A DNA stretch of 39,625 bases from Phycisphaerae bacterium (GTDB lineage Bacteria > Planctomycetota > Phycisphaerae > UBA1845 > PWPN01), in contig JAAXZI010000048.1 in assembly GCA_012719955.1 (NCBI GenBank), forward strand, positions 1-39,625. The letters run 5' to 3'. The notes beneath the pieces were generated by a model. That model searched no databases. It worked only from the letters and a program-made list of their open reading frames with translations, and was not told the DNA's origin. This document shows positions 20,858 to 30,500 of the stretch, one piece after another (position 1 is the stretch's first letter; each line of letters starts with the position of its first letter). The translations under genes and the position numbers were made by a program.

Positions 20858-22735
20858 TTACGGCTCGCAGTTGGGGTTCACGCCCACCACTGCCGGTCCG
20901 GTCACACAGTCCTCGAAGGCATTCAGGTCGAATTCATCGATCACGCCGCTTCCGGGGTTGACGTGGTCGAAGCACTCGCATCCGGGCGCCACGCCGGGCG
21001 CCTCGCCGGTGAAGCACTCCTGGAACAGGCCGAAGTCCTCCTGGTCCACGTCGCCGTCCATGTCCCTGTCCGCCCAGACGTGATAGGTCGAGGAGCACGG
21101 GCAGGTCTCATTCGCACAGTCGGTGCCGATGCCCTTGAAGTCTGCCTCCGGACAGACGCCGTAGTTTTCCTGCACGCAGGTGTTCTGGCCGTTGCAGCAG
21201 GCCCCCAGGCAGGCGGTGGCGCAGGACGTGCTGGCGCCGCGGGCAATATCGCCTTCGCCCACGCACGCATCCGCAGCCACGAAGTCACTGCAGGTGCCAT
21301 CCGCATGGCAGCAGGCGCCCGGGCAGGAGGCGTTGATGCACAGGGTGTTCGCCGTCCAGCTCTGCTGGCCCTCGATGTTCGGGCAGTCAGCCGCAAACTT
21401 GCTCGTGCACGAGCCGATCATGCAGCAGGCACCGGTGTCCGGCAGCGGGAAAGCGGACAGCGGAATTCGGGCCACGAAGGCGCGGACGGTGCCTTCCACA
21501 GTACCGCCCCGGCCGGCCACCACCACCTCCTGGCTGGTGGTGTCCACCGCCACGCTGTAGGCACGGTCCAGCCGGACAAAGTTACCCAATTGCCCCAAGG
21601 CTCCGAAGTAGGCGGTCAGGTCGTAGACTTTCCAGTTGGCGGGATCGGCGTCGCGCAGATCCCAGAGGACCGCACGTTCCAGGCCCCGATTGTTGTGGCC
21701 GACGGCCCAAGTCCCATCATAGTTGGCCCCGTACACATATCCCCGGGACGAGCCGGCCACGTCGGGGTAGAGCGGGAGCGGATGAATCGCAACGGCGTTC
21801 GGCTTGGCCGGGGCGTTCGAGGTCAGGGTCAGCCTGAACGGATACAGCGTGTTGTCGTCCGCCGCGATCGGCGACACACCAAAGGCCTGTGTACCATCGA
21901 TGCTGATCGCCCAGGCCTCGCCGATATTCGTGTAATCGGTCGGCCACTGCGGGTTCGCTACCCCAGGCTTGGGCTGGAGTCCCGCATAGTATCCCCAGTT
22001 GCCACCGCCGGTGCCCGTCGCTTGCCCGATGTAGATCGAATACGGTGCCTCTGATTGATTGCTCTCCTTGCGGCGGCCGACGGCAATGCCGTTTCCCGAG
22101 ACGCTTTGCACAGAGGTCTTATACCCGTTGGGCACGTTCTTGCCGTCTACGACCCGGGTGATCGGGCTCCCGGTCATATGGTCGATCTTCAGGCCGTCGT
22201 CACCAGCCGTATCATCCCACCAGATGCCGTAAACCAGATCATCGACGCCCAGGGAGCTCACCGTGTTCGCGGCGCCCGTCTTCACGGCAGCGAAACCACT
22301 CATCATCCGATATCCCTGTTCCCAGGTCAGGCCCCCGTCTGCGGAGGTGATATAGGCCAGGTAGCCGGATGCCAATCCCTGAACCACCAGTTCGGGCGTC
22401 CCGTTCACCTTACGGGTGGACACACCCAGGGCCGTCGTGAGTGACCAGCCCCCGGCAATGGCGAGACGCACACCGTTGGTCTCATCCCACACAAAGCCGA
22501 TCGAGTAATCGTTCGTCTCGTTCACCTGGCCATCGGACTGGCCCACAATCACCTTTCCGTCGGGCGAGATGGCCAGCGCCTGTGCATTTTGCCCGACGAA
22601 GTGCGAAGTTTGATTCAAATCGACATACCCGCTCCAGGTCGGGATCTCCGTCAGGGTAGCGCCAGATGCGCCAGCCGACAGCGCCAACAGCGTCAGCGCC
22701 GTCATCCAACAAACACCACCTCGCGAAAAGATCAT
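20858..22735 (-). CDS. Exported HAF-like/Cys-rich protein with dockerin-like C-terminus (paralogue B)
   Basis: A 625-aa tandem paralogue of the 618-aa protein. It has a signal peptide (WMTALTLLALSAGASGA), a repeat-rich body (ISPDGKVIVGQSDG, YDGTWAVGHNNRGLERAVLWD), three GACC Cys-rich units and the same double calcium-loop end. The bodies share only scattered identity, but from FPLPDTGACCMIG onwards the two differ at only a few residues. The start at 22735 has GGAGGGAGG seven bases upstream and the same hairpin arrangement (22750-22766) as paralogue A. The likely fate is secretion or surface attachment; the function is unknown. Confidence 0.85.
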   Translation of the reverse strand: MIFSRGGVCWMTALTLLALSAGASGATLTEIPTWSGYVDLNQTSHFVGQNAQALAISPDGKVIVGQSDGQVNETNDYSIGFVWDETNGVRLAIAGGWSLTTALGVSTRKVNGTPELVVQGLASGYLAYITSADGGLTWEQGYRMMSGFAAVKTGAANTVSSLGVDDLVYGIWWDDTAGDDGLKIDHMTGSPITRVVDGKNVPNGYKTSVQSVSGNGIAVGRRKESNQSEAPYSIYIGQATGTGGGNWGYYAGLQPKPGVANPQWPTDYTNIGEAWAISIDGTQAFGVSPIAADDNTLYPFRLTLTSNAPAKPNAVAIHPLPLYPDVAGSSRGYVYGANYDGTWAVGHNNRGLERAVLWDLRDADPANWKVYDLTAYFGALGQLGNFVRLDRAYSVAVDTTSQEVVVAGRGGTVEGTVRAFVARIPLSAFPLPDTGACCMIGSCTSKFAADCPNIEGQQSWTANTLCINASCPGACCHADGTCSDFVAADACVGEGDIARGASTSCATACLGACCNGQNTCVQENYGVCPEADFKGIGTDCANETCPCSSTYHVWADRDMDGDVDQEDFGLFQECFTGEAPGVAPGCECFDHVNPGSGVIDEFDLNAFEDCVTGPAVVGVNPNCEP

Positions 22736-23196
22736 TCTTCATCCTCCCTCCGGGCTTCTGACCCGGTTTATGGTACCTGCTCCGCCTGTTGATCCGGTTT
22801 CGCCGGATATGTTCGTAGAGGTCCGGCACCACTAATCCGCTACAGCGCATCGGCAGCACCTCGCCACCTGGCACGCTGATCATCCGGTTGTCCGCCGAAT
22901 CCGGGATTCAGCTCCGGCCCCGCGGTGTCTACCCATGGCCAGGCACCGGCCCTGGTCAGAGTCCCGACACTGCCCGGTCCTACCCCGCGCCCTTCGCCTG
23001 CCGCAAAGACAGGCCCGACGCCCCTCCGGGGCGACTGAATACATACGGCTCACTGAACTCCGCTTCTGCTCGCAAATAAGCTCCTAAGCCTCCCCATGGC
23101 AGTCTTCAGCCGGAAGCCAAAGTTGTCTCCAATGCTTGACAGGGTCGTCGGACGGAAAACGCAATGAAGTAACACCCTGCCGAGAACTTCGCGACT
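22736..23196 (-). promoter_or_regulatory. 460-base 5' leader of paralogue B
   Basis: No supported gene. The start-proximal part matches the leader of paralogue A (ACCGGATC, then a CCGGG/CCCGG hairpin at 22750-22766 touching the ribosome site). The rest is GC-rich and shows no further homology I can see. Confidence 0.45.
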
Positions 23197-23202
23197 CCAT
23201 TA

Positions 23203-23255
23203 AGAATACCTGACCTCCAAGTGAATGTCAACTGTATTTCACACATGGCGTCGAC
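23203..23255 (-). promoter_or_regulatory. Shared-architecture promoter of paralogue B
   Basis: On the minus strand: GTCGACG (23255-23249), 16 bases, GTTGACA (23232-23226) with a perfect -35, a 17-base spacer, and the -10 TATTCT (23208-23203). The spacing is identical to the other three exported genes. Confidence 0.75.
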
Positions 23256-23741
23256 AAGTCGCCCGCAGTTTCAGGGTACAACGAATTCCAAACAATTATG
23301 GGACAATTGGTTAAACTAAATGACAGCCTCGCGAGCCAATTCGTACCACTGGCGCCGCCTGCACCAGCAGTTTTGCCGACAAAACTCACCGGTTCCCATG
23401 AGCCGTCAGGCAAAGCCGCATTGCTCCAGGCAAGCCTCCACAACCTGCCTGGCGGACAGAATTTCCGGCATAACCGGTGAAGTTGTCTGGCGGTTAAGCT
23501 CGTTGTGGACCCCCCCGGCGGGCGCTTGAGGCCGCGCCCACACAGAACCTCCAGCTTGTTCTCGCCCCCCATCCCCGGTCGGTCTGACTGGATGGATACT
23601 AACAATCCCTGCCCGCAAAAGCAAGAAGTGTACCCCACCCGCTGGAGGGAACTCTCACCTTCTGCCACTCATTGACAGTCCCACCCATTGCCAGCAATTA
23701 CCGCCTTTTCCGGGCGCCGAGCCCCCGGGCTTGCCGGCGAC
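23256..23741. other. Intergenic stretch with no supported gene
   Basis: About 490 bases upstream of the paralogue B promoter. Reading frames of up to 146 codons exist on the minus strand, but they have no ribosome site, no recognisable similarity and an odd Cys/Trp-rich composition. I see no RNA gene or repeat here. Confidence 0.5.
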
Positions 23742-23786
23742 AAAAAACGTGCGGACCACGAACGCCATAGCGCTCATGGCCCGCAC
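23742..23786 (-). terminator. Intrinsic terminator of the 408-aa PEP-CTERM gene
   Basis: On the minus strand GTGCGGGCCA and TGGTCCGCAC form a 10-bp stem (one G-U pair) around an inner loop, followed by G and six T. A close copy lies after the second PEP-CTERM gene (25814-25855). Confidence 0.8.
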
Positions 23787-23872
23787 GACTGTTGTGTCAA
23801 TCTCCACGCTGCCACCTCCGCTCTCGCCGGATCAGAGCCGGCCGTGAGCGCAAGCGACAGATCTACTCCTGA

Positions 23873-25099
23873 TTACCGACGGCGACGCAACAACGCCAGG
23901 CCGCCCAAGGCCAGGAACGACAGCGTGGCCGGCTCGGGAACGACCATCACGAATCCCGTCCAGCCGCTGGCTTCCAGGCTGCCGGCATAGCCGACGCCGG
24001 CAATAACCGGGTTGCCCTGGGCATCGATGCCGATCGCAGTGCCCCGGCGCAGGTTGCCGGTGAACGGACCGAGGATCCCGTGGTCAATCGCGAACTGGGT
24101 CAGGTCAATCGCCTGGATGTTGCTCAGGTCGCGAAGATCCCAGAGAACCGCCTTTTCCATGCCGTAAGAGTAGTCCATGCCCACCGCATAGTCGCCATTG
24201 GGGGCGATGGCGTAGACAACGCCGTTGGTGGCACTAACGACACTACCGCCCAAGCCAGGCAGTTCGTACGAGGTGGTGCCGTCGTAGACGAACGGATACA
24301 TGCCGCTCTTGCCGGCCACCTGGCCATAGCCGCCCATGATGCTGCCGTCATCGGCGATGTCATACAACGCGCCCGTGTCGGTTCCATCCGGACCGGCAGC
24401 AATGTACCCGTTGGGCGCCGTGCCGCTGCCCACGTACGGCCCATTATAAAACATCCGGCCACCACGAACGCCGACCGACAGGCCCTCGTTGGAAACACCG
24501 TGCATGGTTGTTTCATTGGTGGTGCTCTTGTAAGAGTAGTCGGCAAAGCCGGTGCCATTGAAAGCATCGACGTTCACCTGAAAGGCGTTGGTCTGGAACA
24601 CGGCGTGGAGCAGACCGGTCGCGCTGTTGCTGGTCCCGGCCACGCGGTTCATCCCACTGCCGAAATAGTTGACGTCGTTCCGGCGGTTCTTCGCCCAGTC
24701 GGCCGTTCCATCCCAGGTGGACGAGGTGTCCCACCAACTCAGCGACTGCCAGGTATTATTAGCGCCTACGACAACCACCTTGGTCGTGGTGCCGTCAGTC
24801 CAGTAGCCGATGCCGTCCACACTGGTGTTAACGGAACCGGCCACGATGGGGCCCGCAACGCCGGTGGCGGCATCATATACGAACCCGGTGTCCTGACCGT
24901 CGCTGTTAAATCCGAGTCCCGCGGTACCGCCGACAAAACGTCCGTCCGGCGTAATACCTCGAGGATACACGCCGACCTTCGCGCCGCTGGTAGGGTGCGT
25001 TATCTTGGGAAGGGCAGTGAGGCTTTGGCCAAGGGCGATGGTCGCCCCCGCCGCAACCGTCAGGACTGCAATCCCCAACCTCATCTTTCTTCCTTTCAT
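23873..25099 (-). CDS. Exported PEP-CTERM protein with HAF-like repeats
   Basis: A 408-aa protein with an N-terminal signal peptide (LGIAVLTVAAGATIALGQ), a beta-rich body with HAF-like units (ITPDGRFVGGTAG, IAPNGDYAVGMDYSYGMEKA, LWDLRDLSN) and a C-terminal PEP-CTERM signal: VPEPATLSFLALGG, a hydrophobic helix, then RRRR. Such proteins are normally cut by an exosortase and sorted to the surface; no exosortase gene is in this window. The body shares the AVLWDLRD module with the two dockerin-like paralogues. The start at 25099 has AGGAGG nine bases upstream; Met at 25084, with its own AAGGA, is an alternative. The tail and terminator are nearly identical to those of the neighbouring gene. Confidence 0.88.
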   Translation of the reverse strand: MKGRKMRLGIAVLTVAAGATIALGQSLTALPKITHPTSGAKVGVYPRGITPDGRFVGGTAGLGFNSDGQDTGFVYDAATGVAGPIVAGSVNTSVDGIGYWTDGTTTKVVVVGANNTWQSLSWWDTSSTWDGTADWAKNRRNDVNYFGSGMNRVAGTSNSATGLLHAVFQTNAFQVNVDAFNGTGFADYSYKSTTNETTMHGVSNEGLSVGVRGGRMFYNGPYVGSGTAPNGYIAAGPDGTDTGALYDIADDGSIMGGYGQVAGKSGMYPFVYDGTTSYELPGLGGSVVSATNGVVYAIAPNGDYAVGMDYSYGMEKAVLWDLRDLSNIQAIDLTQFAIDHGILGPFTGNLRRGTAIGIDAQGNPVIAGVGYAGSLEASGWTGFVMVVPEPATLSFLALGGLALLRRRR

Positions 25100-25348
25100 C
25101 AGCTTTTTCCTCCTCTCCGGGCTCTTGCCGAGCGCCCGGTGCTCTCCGAGGTGACTTGAAAACGGGACAGGCAGGGACCTCCTTCCCGGCCACACCGCAT
25201 GGCCGGCACGATCCCCTCATCTTCCCGAACACATGCTATTTAAGGCGACCCCGAAATGTGCAAGGGCCATCCTCCTCCTTCGCTCCGTATCCCTCCACTC
25301 GCGGGCCAAAAACGAGATGAAGCACAAGGTTGGGCACGGCAGCATTCT
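25100..25348 (-). promoter_or_regulatory. Conserved 250-base leader RNA, copy 1
   Basis: The leader of the 408-aa PEP-CTERM gene aligns over most of its length with that of the 293-aa gene. Shared blocks in order include CTTCAT..TCGTTTT, GGATAC, TTCGGG, TTGTTCGGGAAGATGAGG-like, CATGYGGTGTGGCYGG, TTTCAAGTCRCCTCGGAGAG and GAGCCCGGAG. Near the start codon it can form a GAGC-GCTC type hairpin (around 25115-25146) beside the ribosome site. No known riboswitch was recognised. Confidence 0.5.
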
Positions 25349-25354
25349 TTTGCC

Positions 25355-25407
25355 AATCTATCCCCTTGCGTGGCGGATGTCAACTATTTTTTCTGGATTA
25401 CGTTAAC
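25355..25407 (-). promoter_or_regulatory. Shared-architecture promoter of the 408-aa PEP-CTERM gene
   Basis: On the minus strand: GTTAACG (25407-25401), 16 A-rich bases, GTTGACA (25384-25378) with a perfect -35, a 17-base spacer, and the -10 TAGATT (25360-25355). Confidence 0.75.
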
Positions 25408-25813
25408 AGATGCCCCCGACTCACCAGCGCCAATCGCGCACACAAACGCAGCTAAAGCATGGCTTCAGGGGCACACAAAGATCAGCCTCTCGTTCCCGGC
25501 CTGAAGGAAGATCATCTGTGACCCGCAGTCTCGAAATGGCATTGAGGCACTATCGTGGCCGGCATGCTGGCCGAGATCATCTGAGCCAACTTAAGCAACA
25601 CCTGTGCATATAGAGAAGCCTGTTGGATCCTGTTGCCTGATCTCCCGCGATTCTTCGATCCCCCCGGGCGAAGCCAACGGGCCCACCAATGTGTTGCGTC
25701 CTCCCTGGGCAGGCGCTCGAGGCCTTCACCTGCGAACTACCGCTACCACTTCTGATCCCCCATTCCGCACCGCTCTCACGAGGAGGATCTCACTCATTCC
25801 GGCCTGCGAGCAC
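25408..25813. other. Intergenic stretch with no supported gene
   Basis: About 400 bases between the promoter of one PEP-CTERM gene and the terminator of the next. No frame has a convincing ribosome site or recognisable similarity, and no structured repeat stands out. Confidence 0.5.
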
Positions 25814-25855
25814 AAAAAATGCGGACCACGAACACCGCAGTGCTCGCGGCCCGCA
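25814..25855 (-). terminator. Intrinsic terminator of the 293-aa PEP-CTERM gene
   Basis: A GC-rich hairpin whose outer arms TGCGG/CCGCA enclose further pairing, followed on the minus strand by six T. It is a diverged copy of the terminator at 23742-23786 at the same distance from its gene. Confidence 0.75.
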
Positions 25856-25939
25856 CGACTGTTGCACCAATTTCCGCCGCACCTCCGCTCTCGCCGGATC
25901 AGAGCCGGCCGGGAGCGCAAGCGACGGATCTACTCCTGA

Positions 25940-26821
25940 TTACCGACGGCGACGCAGCAACGCCAGGCCGCCCAGAGCCAGGAACGACAGCGTGGCCGGC
26001 TCGGGGACGAAGTTGTAGGAGTACTCGACGCCGTTGATGCCGATGGTCAGATTGCTGACGTAGCCGTTAATGCTGGACGCCTCCTGCCACCAGGAGCCCG
26101 GGAAGTGATTGTCGGTGCCCAGCCCCGTCGAATTACCGGCACCGATCTTGACGCTGATGCTGGTATTCGTAATGTTGTTGTCGTACCAGTCGCCGCCGGC
26201 CACACCCGTCCAATCGCCCGGAGCCTGGAAACGGGCCGGATTCTCAGCGGTGCCGTAGCGAGTGGTCAGCCACGCCCAGTCCCCTTGATAGTTACCGGAG
26301 CTCGTGTTGATCAGTTTCCAGACGACCTGGTCCGGATCCATCAGGTCCCAGGTCTGCCACTGCCCGGGCACCACATCGGCAGCGCCGTTCTTCGGAAACG
26401 CCACAAAGAGCCGATCCTGGCCGGTCGTGCCGCTGGTGGTCCGCACCTCGACCAGGGGCGGAAGGCCGGCGTTTTCATAATCACGGTTTCGAAGCAGGGT
26501 TGTGACCGTAAAGCTGGTCACATCCCGCACTGATGCGCCGCTGTGATTGTTCGTTCCCAGGTAGACTCGCTGCATGACCGTCTGCGACGAGTCGCTGTAG
26601 CCGGTCTGCATATGGAACGAACCCTTGCCGTTGGGTGACGGGTAGAACGAATCATTGACACCAATGAACTCCGCCACCGGAACGGTCGACCAGCTGCCCT
26701 GCTGGGTGGCCCATGTCCAACCGTTCGGATTGGCCGCGGACACGTCAATGCTGGTGGCGCTTGCCACCGCGGCACACACAGACAACGAAAGCACTCCAAC
26801 CCATACGATCTTTTTATTCAT
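25940..26821 (-). CDS. Exported PEP-CTERM protein, beta-rich, unknown function
   Basis: A 293-aa protein beginning MNKKIVWVGVLSLSVCAAVASA (signal peptide). The body is rich in Trp, Gly, Asn and Thr with a likely beta-sandwich character (SSINGYVSNLTIGINGVEYS near the end). It closes with the same PEP-CTERM signal as its neighbour (VPEPATLSFLALGG, hydrophobic helix, RRRR). The body is unrelated to that neighbour. Carbohydrate binding is a guess from composition only. The start at 26821 has GGAGG nine bases upstream. It is expected to be exported and processed by an exosortase encoded elsewhere. Confidence 0.85.
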   Translation of the reverse strand: MNKKIVWVGVLSLSVCAAVASATSIDVSAANPNGWTWATQQGSWSTVPVAEFIGVNDSFYPSPNGKGSFHMQTGYSDSSQTVMQRVYLGTNNHSGASVRDVTSFTVTTLLRNRDYENAGLPPLVEVRTTSGTTGQDRLFVAFPKNGAADVVPGQWQTWDLMDPDQVVWKLINTSSGNYQGDWAWLTTRYGTAENPARFQAPGDWTGVAGGDWYDNNITNTSISVKIGAGNSTGLGTDNHFPGSWWQEASSINGYVSNLTIGINGVEYSYNFVPEPATLSFLALGGLALLRRRR

Positions 26822-27189
26822 AAAGCTTGTCCTCCTTCGGGCAGAGATTTGCGCTGGGCCGCCCGCCCGCCCGTCCACAGTTCGCCTTTTTTTATCTTCG
26901 CTCCTGACACCAGGAGCGTAAGAGGTCTCCAATGTCAGCTTTTCCTCTTCTCCGGGCTCTGTCCGAGCGTCCGGCGCTCTCCGAGGCGACTTGAAACCAA
27001 GACAGCCGGGGACCTCGCAACCAGCCACACCACATGGCCAACCCGATCCCTCATCTTCCCGAACAAGTGCAATTAAGACGAGCCCGAAACGTGCAGCGGC
27101 CTTTCTCCTCCTTCGACTCGGTATCCTTCCGCTTGCGGGCCCAAAACGACATGAAGCCCACAAGACACTACAGATACTGCGTCGTTCTC
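26822..27189 (-). promoter_or_regulatory. Conserved leader RNA, copy 2
   Basis: The part from about 26945 to 27180 aligns with the leader of the 408-aa PEP-CTERM gene. The copy has about 125 extra bases between its hairpin/GGAG region (26950-26982) and the true start. Where the sister gene has its ATG this copy reads GCTGACATTGG, so the ancestral start is lost and a new ribosome site is used. Confidence 0.5.
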
Positions 27190-27195
27190 ATCTGG

Positions 27196-27248
27196 AATTT
27201 ACCGGCCTACCGCGTAGATGTCAACTGTTTTTTCTTGATTATGTCAAC
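27196..27248 (-). promoter_or_regulatory. Shared-architecture promoter of the 293-aa PEP-CTERM gene
   Basis: On the minus strand: GTTGACA (27248-27242), 16 A-rich bases, GTTGACA (27225-27219) with a perfect -35, a 17-base spacer, and the -10 TAAATT (27201-27196). This is the only copy in which both heptamers are identical. Confidence 0.78.
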
Positions 27249-27554
27249 AACTGCCTATAAACTGACACCTGTCAAACAGCGACACAAGTGCCGGAACAAC
27301 ATGAATTTATAACAGCACAGCCGCCGTCCCCCGTTCCGGAGCGTTACGGGGAAAGCGACTCGTTCTGTTGACACGAGTAAATATAAAGCCTGTTTCGCAA
27401 GTTTTACGCTGCCACTGCTTTTGAGCAGTAATGGGCACGTCCATTGCTGTCGACACGGCGTGAACGACCCACCCGCGGTTGACTCCAGGCCTGTTCGTGG
27501 GATCAATTCTCGGAAGTATTCCCGCCCCCCTGACGGGGCGGACCGGCCTGACGT
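27249..27554. other. Divergent intergenic region
   Basis: About 300 bases between the leftward PEP-CTERM promoter and the rightward 1125-aa gene. On the plus strand GTTGACA occurs at 27367-27373, but no good -10 follows at 17 bases. A CCGCCCC/GGGGCGG hairpin lies at 27522-27541, directly before the downstream start codon. No gene is supported. Confidence 0.4.
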
Positions 27555-30500
27555 ATGAGGGGGCATGAAGTGCGATTTTCGCAAGATTCCATCCTGATTC
27601 CCGCGCAGAGAGTTCCAATCCGTTATCAGGGCAGCAAGCCGCGCGCTGCCGGCAGATGGGCACGGGTTGTCGTGTTGACGGTCGTCCTAGCCCTGATCCG
27701 GTCAACTTTCGCCCAGCCACCCCGCTCGCTGAACGATCTGACCGGCCCCTGGCAGCTTTTTGTCGATGATTACGCGGTCGAGTCCCGGAGCGGCGTCACC
27801 CGGGTCTACCACCCGTTCACCAAATATCCCCACAACCCCGTGCTGGTGGCCGACCGCCCCTGGGAAGGCAACCACATTTACGTGTACGGCACGGTCCTGC
27901 CCAACGAGTCGGGGCCGGGTTATCGCCTCTGGTATCACGCCCTGAGCAACGACCCCGATCGCCAGCGCAATCTCTATGCCACCAGTCCCGATGGCATCCA
28001 CTGGACCAAGCCGGACCTGGGCATCATCAACTACAGCGGATCGACGAACAATAACATCATCATCCGCCGCGGCGCGGGCGATCACATCCTCTCGGTGATT
28101 CACACCCCCTGGGAAACCGACCCTGCCCGCCGCTACAAGCTGATCAATTTTGACGTGGCCACCGGCCGGTTCCTGGGCGCCTGGTCACCCGACGGCCTGC
28201 ACTGGACCGATGCCCCCGCCAATCCCATCCTGCCGCCGGCCAGCGATGTGGGCAATTTCGCCTGGGATCCCCACCACGGTCGCTATAACGGCTATCTCAA
28301 AATGGGCAGCTATGTCCGCAACCTGAGACGCCGATCGGTGGGCTTCACCTGCTCGAAGGAATTCAATACCTCCTGGCCGGCCCTCCAACTGATCCTCGAA
28401 CCTGACGACTTCGACGACCGCTGGGCGACCGGCCTGCAGCGCACCCACTTCTACGGCCTGTGCGCCTTCCCCTACGAATCCATGTATCTGGGCTTCCTGT
28501 GGATCTTTCGGGCCACCGACGATGAGGGTTATTACGACGGCGTCATCTTCGTCGAACTGGTCACCAGCCACGACGGCGTCCACTGGCAGCGGCAGGAGGG
28601 CGACCGTCCCCCCATTCTGCCGCTCGGGCCGGCGGGAAGCTGGGACGGCGGTATGGTCTTTACCACTCAACACCCCCTGGTGGAGGGCGATACCATCAAA
28701 CTCTGGTACGGCGGCACCAGTGGGACGCACGCTTATTTCACGAAAGAACGCACCTCCATCGGCCTGGCCACGCTGCGCAAGGACGGCTTCGCCTCCCTCG
28801 ATGCGGGCGACACTCCCGGCATCATCATCACCCGAAGGCTTCTCCATACGCAGGGGCCGCTGCGTCTGAACTACAAGGCCGCCGCCGGTGGCTTCGTCCG
28901 CGTTGAACTGGTTGACGACTCGGGAGCGGCGCTGCCCGGCTATTCCTTCGCGGACTGTCAGCCGCTCACCGGCGACAGCACCGACCAGGTAGTCGCCTGG
29001 GCCGGACAAACGCAACTGCCCGCCCATCCGCCCGCCTTTCGGCTGCGCTTCTTTGTTCGGCGCGCCTCGCTCTATTCGTTCGCGGCCGGTGATGGAGTCC
29101 AGTTGATCGTTCCGCCTACGATTTCCGTTCAGCCTCAGTCCGTGGTTGCAGCAGGCGGAGAGACCGTCCAATTTACGGTTGACGCCGCCGGTTATGAACC
29201 GCTCTCCTACCGCTGGTACAAGAACGGGGTCGCCCTCGCCGAAAGCCAGACCTGCACCGGTGTGGATACGCCCACGCTGGTCATCGCCAACGTCGGCGCC
29301 GCCGATGTGGCCGCCTACCATTGCGTAGTCAGCAATCCGGCCGGAGCGACCTCTTCCGCCGTCGTCACCCTTACACTTCAGTCCGCCGATTTCTGGCCGC
29401 TGGGCATCCTCCCCGGCGCGACCGCCAGCGCGATTGCCGGGATCACCGCCGACGGTAGCGTGATCGCCGGCAGCAGCGGCAACCATCCGTTCATCTGGTC
29501 GCCAACCACCGGCCTGAAGTCTCTCGGTCTGCCCGCGGGCGCAACCTCCGGGGCCGCCGTGGGGGTCGCCCTCGACGCAGGCGGCAGGCTGGTCGTGCCC
29601 GTCAACACCAACGCATCAACCTTCAAGGCCCGCACGTGGATCGGTACCCTCTCCGGCTCAGGCTCATGGTCTACGCTGCCGCGCAGCGCAGGTCGGGAGT
29701 GGACCGCCAGAGGCATCGGGGCGAACGCCTCCGATCTGTGGATCGTCGGCAGCACATTGACCGGCGGGGACGGCGGAGTCAGCCGGGACGCCTGCCGCTA
29801 CGTCCAGAGTACCGGTACCACGAGCACGGTCCTCCTGCCGCCCGGCGGTCACGATCACTCCGACCTGCACGCCGCCTCGGACACCGGCCACTTCGCCGGA
29901 CAATATCAGCACGGGGGAGCGCCTCCCACCGGCGGCGCCCGCAACGCCATGGCCTGCACGGCCGGCAATACCGCTTGCGAAGCGCTCCATACGCTGGTCG
30001 GTCCGCCGACCAGCAGCCACGAGGCCGTAGCGCGGACCATCTCACGCAACGGCCAGGTCGTCGCCGGCTGGAGCAACCTTGAGCCCGACCTCTCACTCTA
30101 TCAACCCGTGATCTGGAACGGGTCGAAAGAGCCTATGGAACTGCCCCTGCCCCCTGGCAGCGTCAAGGGCGAAGTGCTGGCCTTGAACGAGGATGGCACG
30201 CTGGCCGGCGGCCGATGCCTGGAGAGCGACGGGACGGCAACGGCTTTCCTCTGGGACCCCGACCATGGGACGCGCCGACTCTCTTCAGTGCTCTCCGATC
30301 TCTACGGGCTCGATCTGGCCGGCTGGTCCCTCACCGAAGTTCAGGCCATATCCGCCGATGGCCTGGTCCTGGCCGGCAACGGCGTACACGACGGGCACGA
30401 CGAAGGCTGGGTGGTCAGGTTTGACCGCTACAACCAGTTGCCACCCTTCATTCAACAATCCCCCACTCCGTACGCGGCCCGGGTGGGAGCCGCGGCCGTC

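Noticed and set aside
23228-23668. 146-codon minus-strand frame upstream of paralogue B
   Set aside because: Overlaps the paralogue B promoter, has no ribosome site and no recognisable similarity, and an atypical composition.
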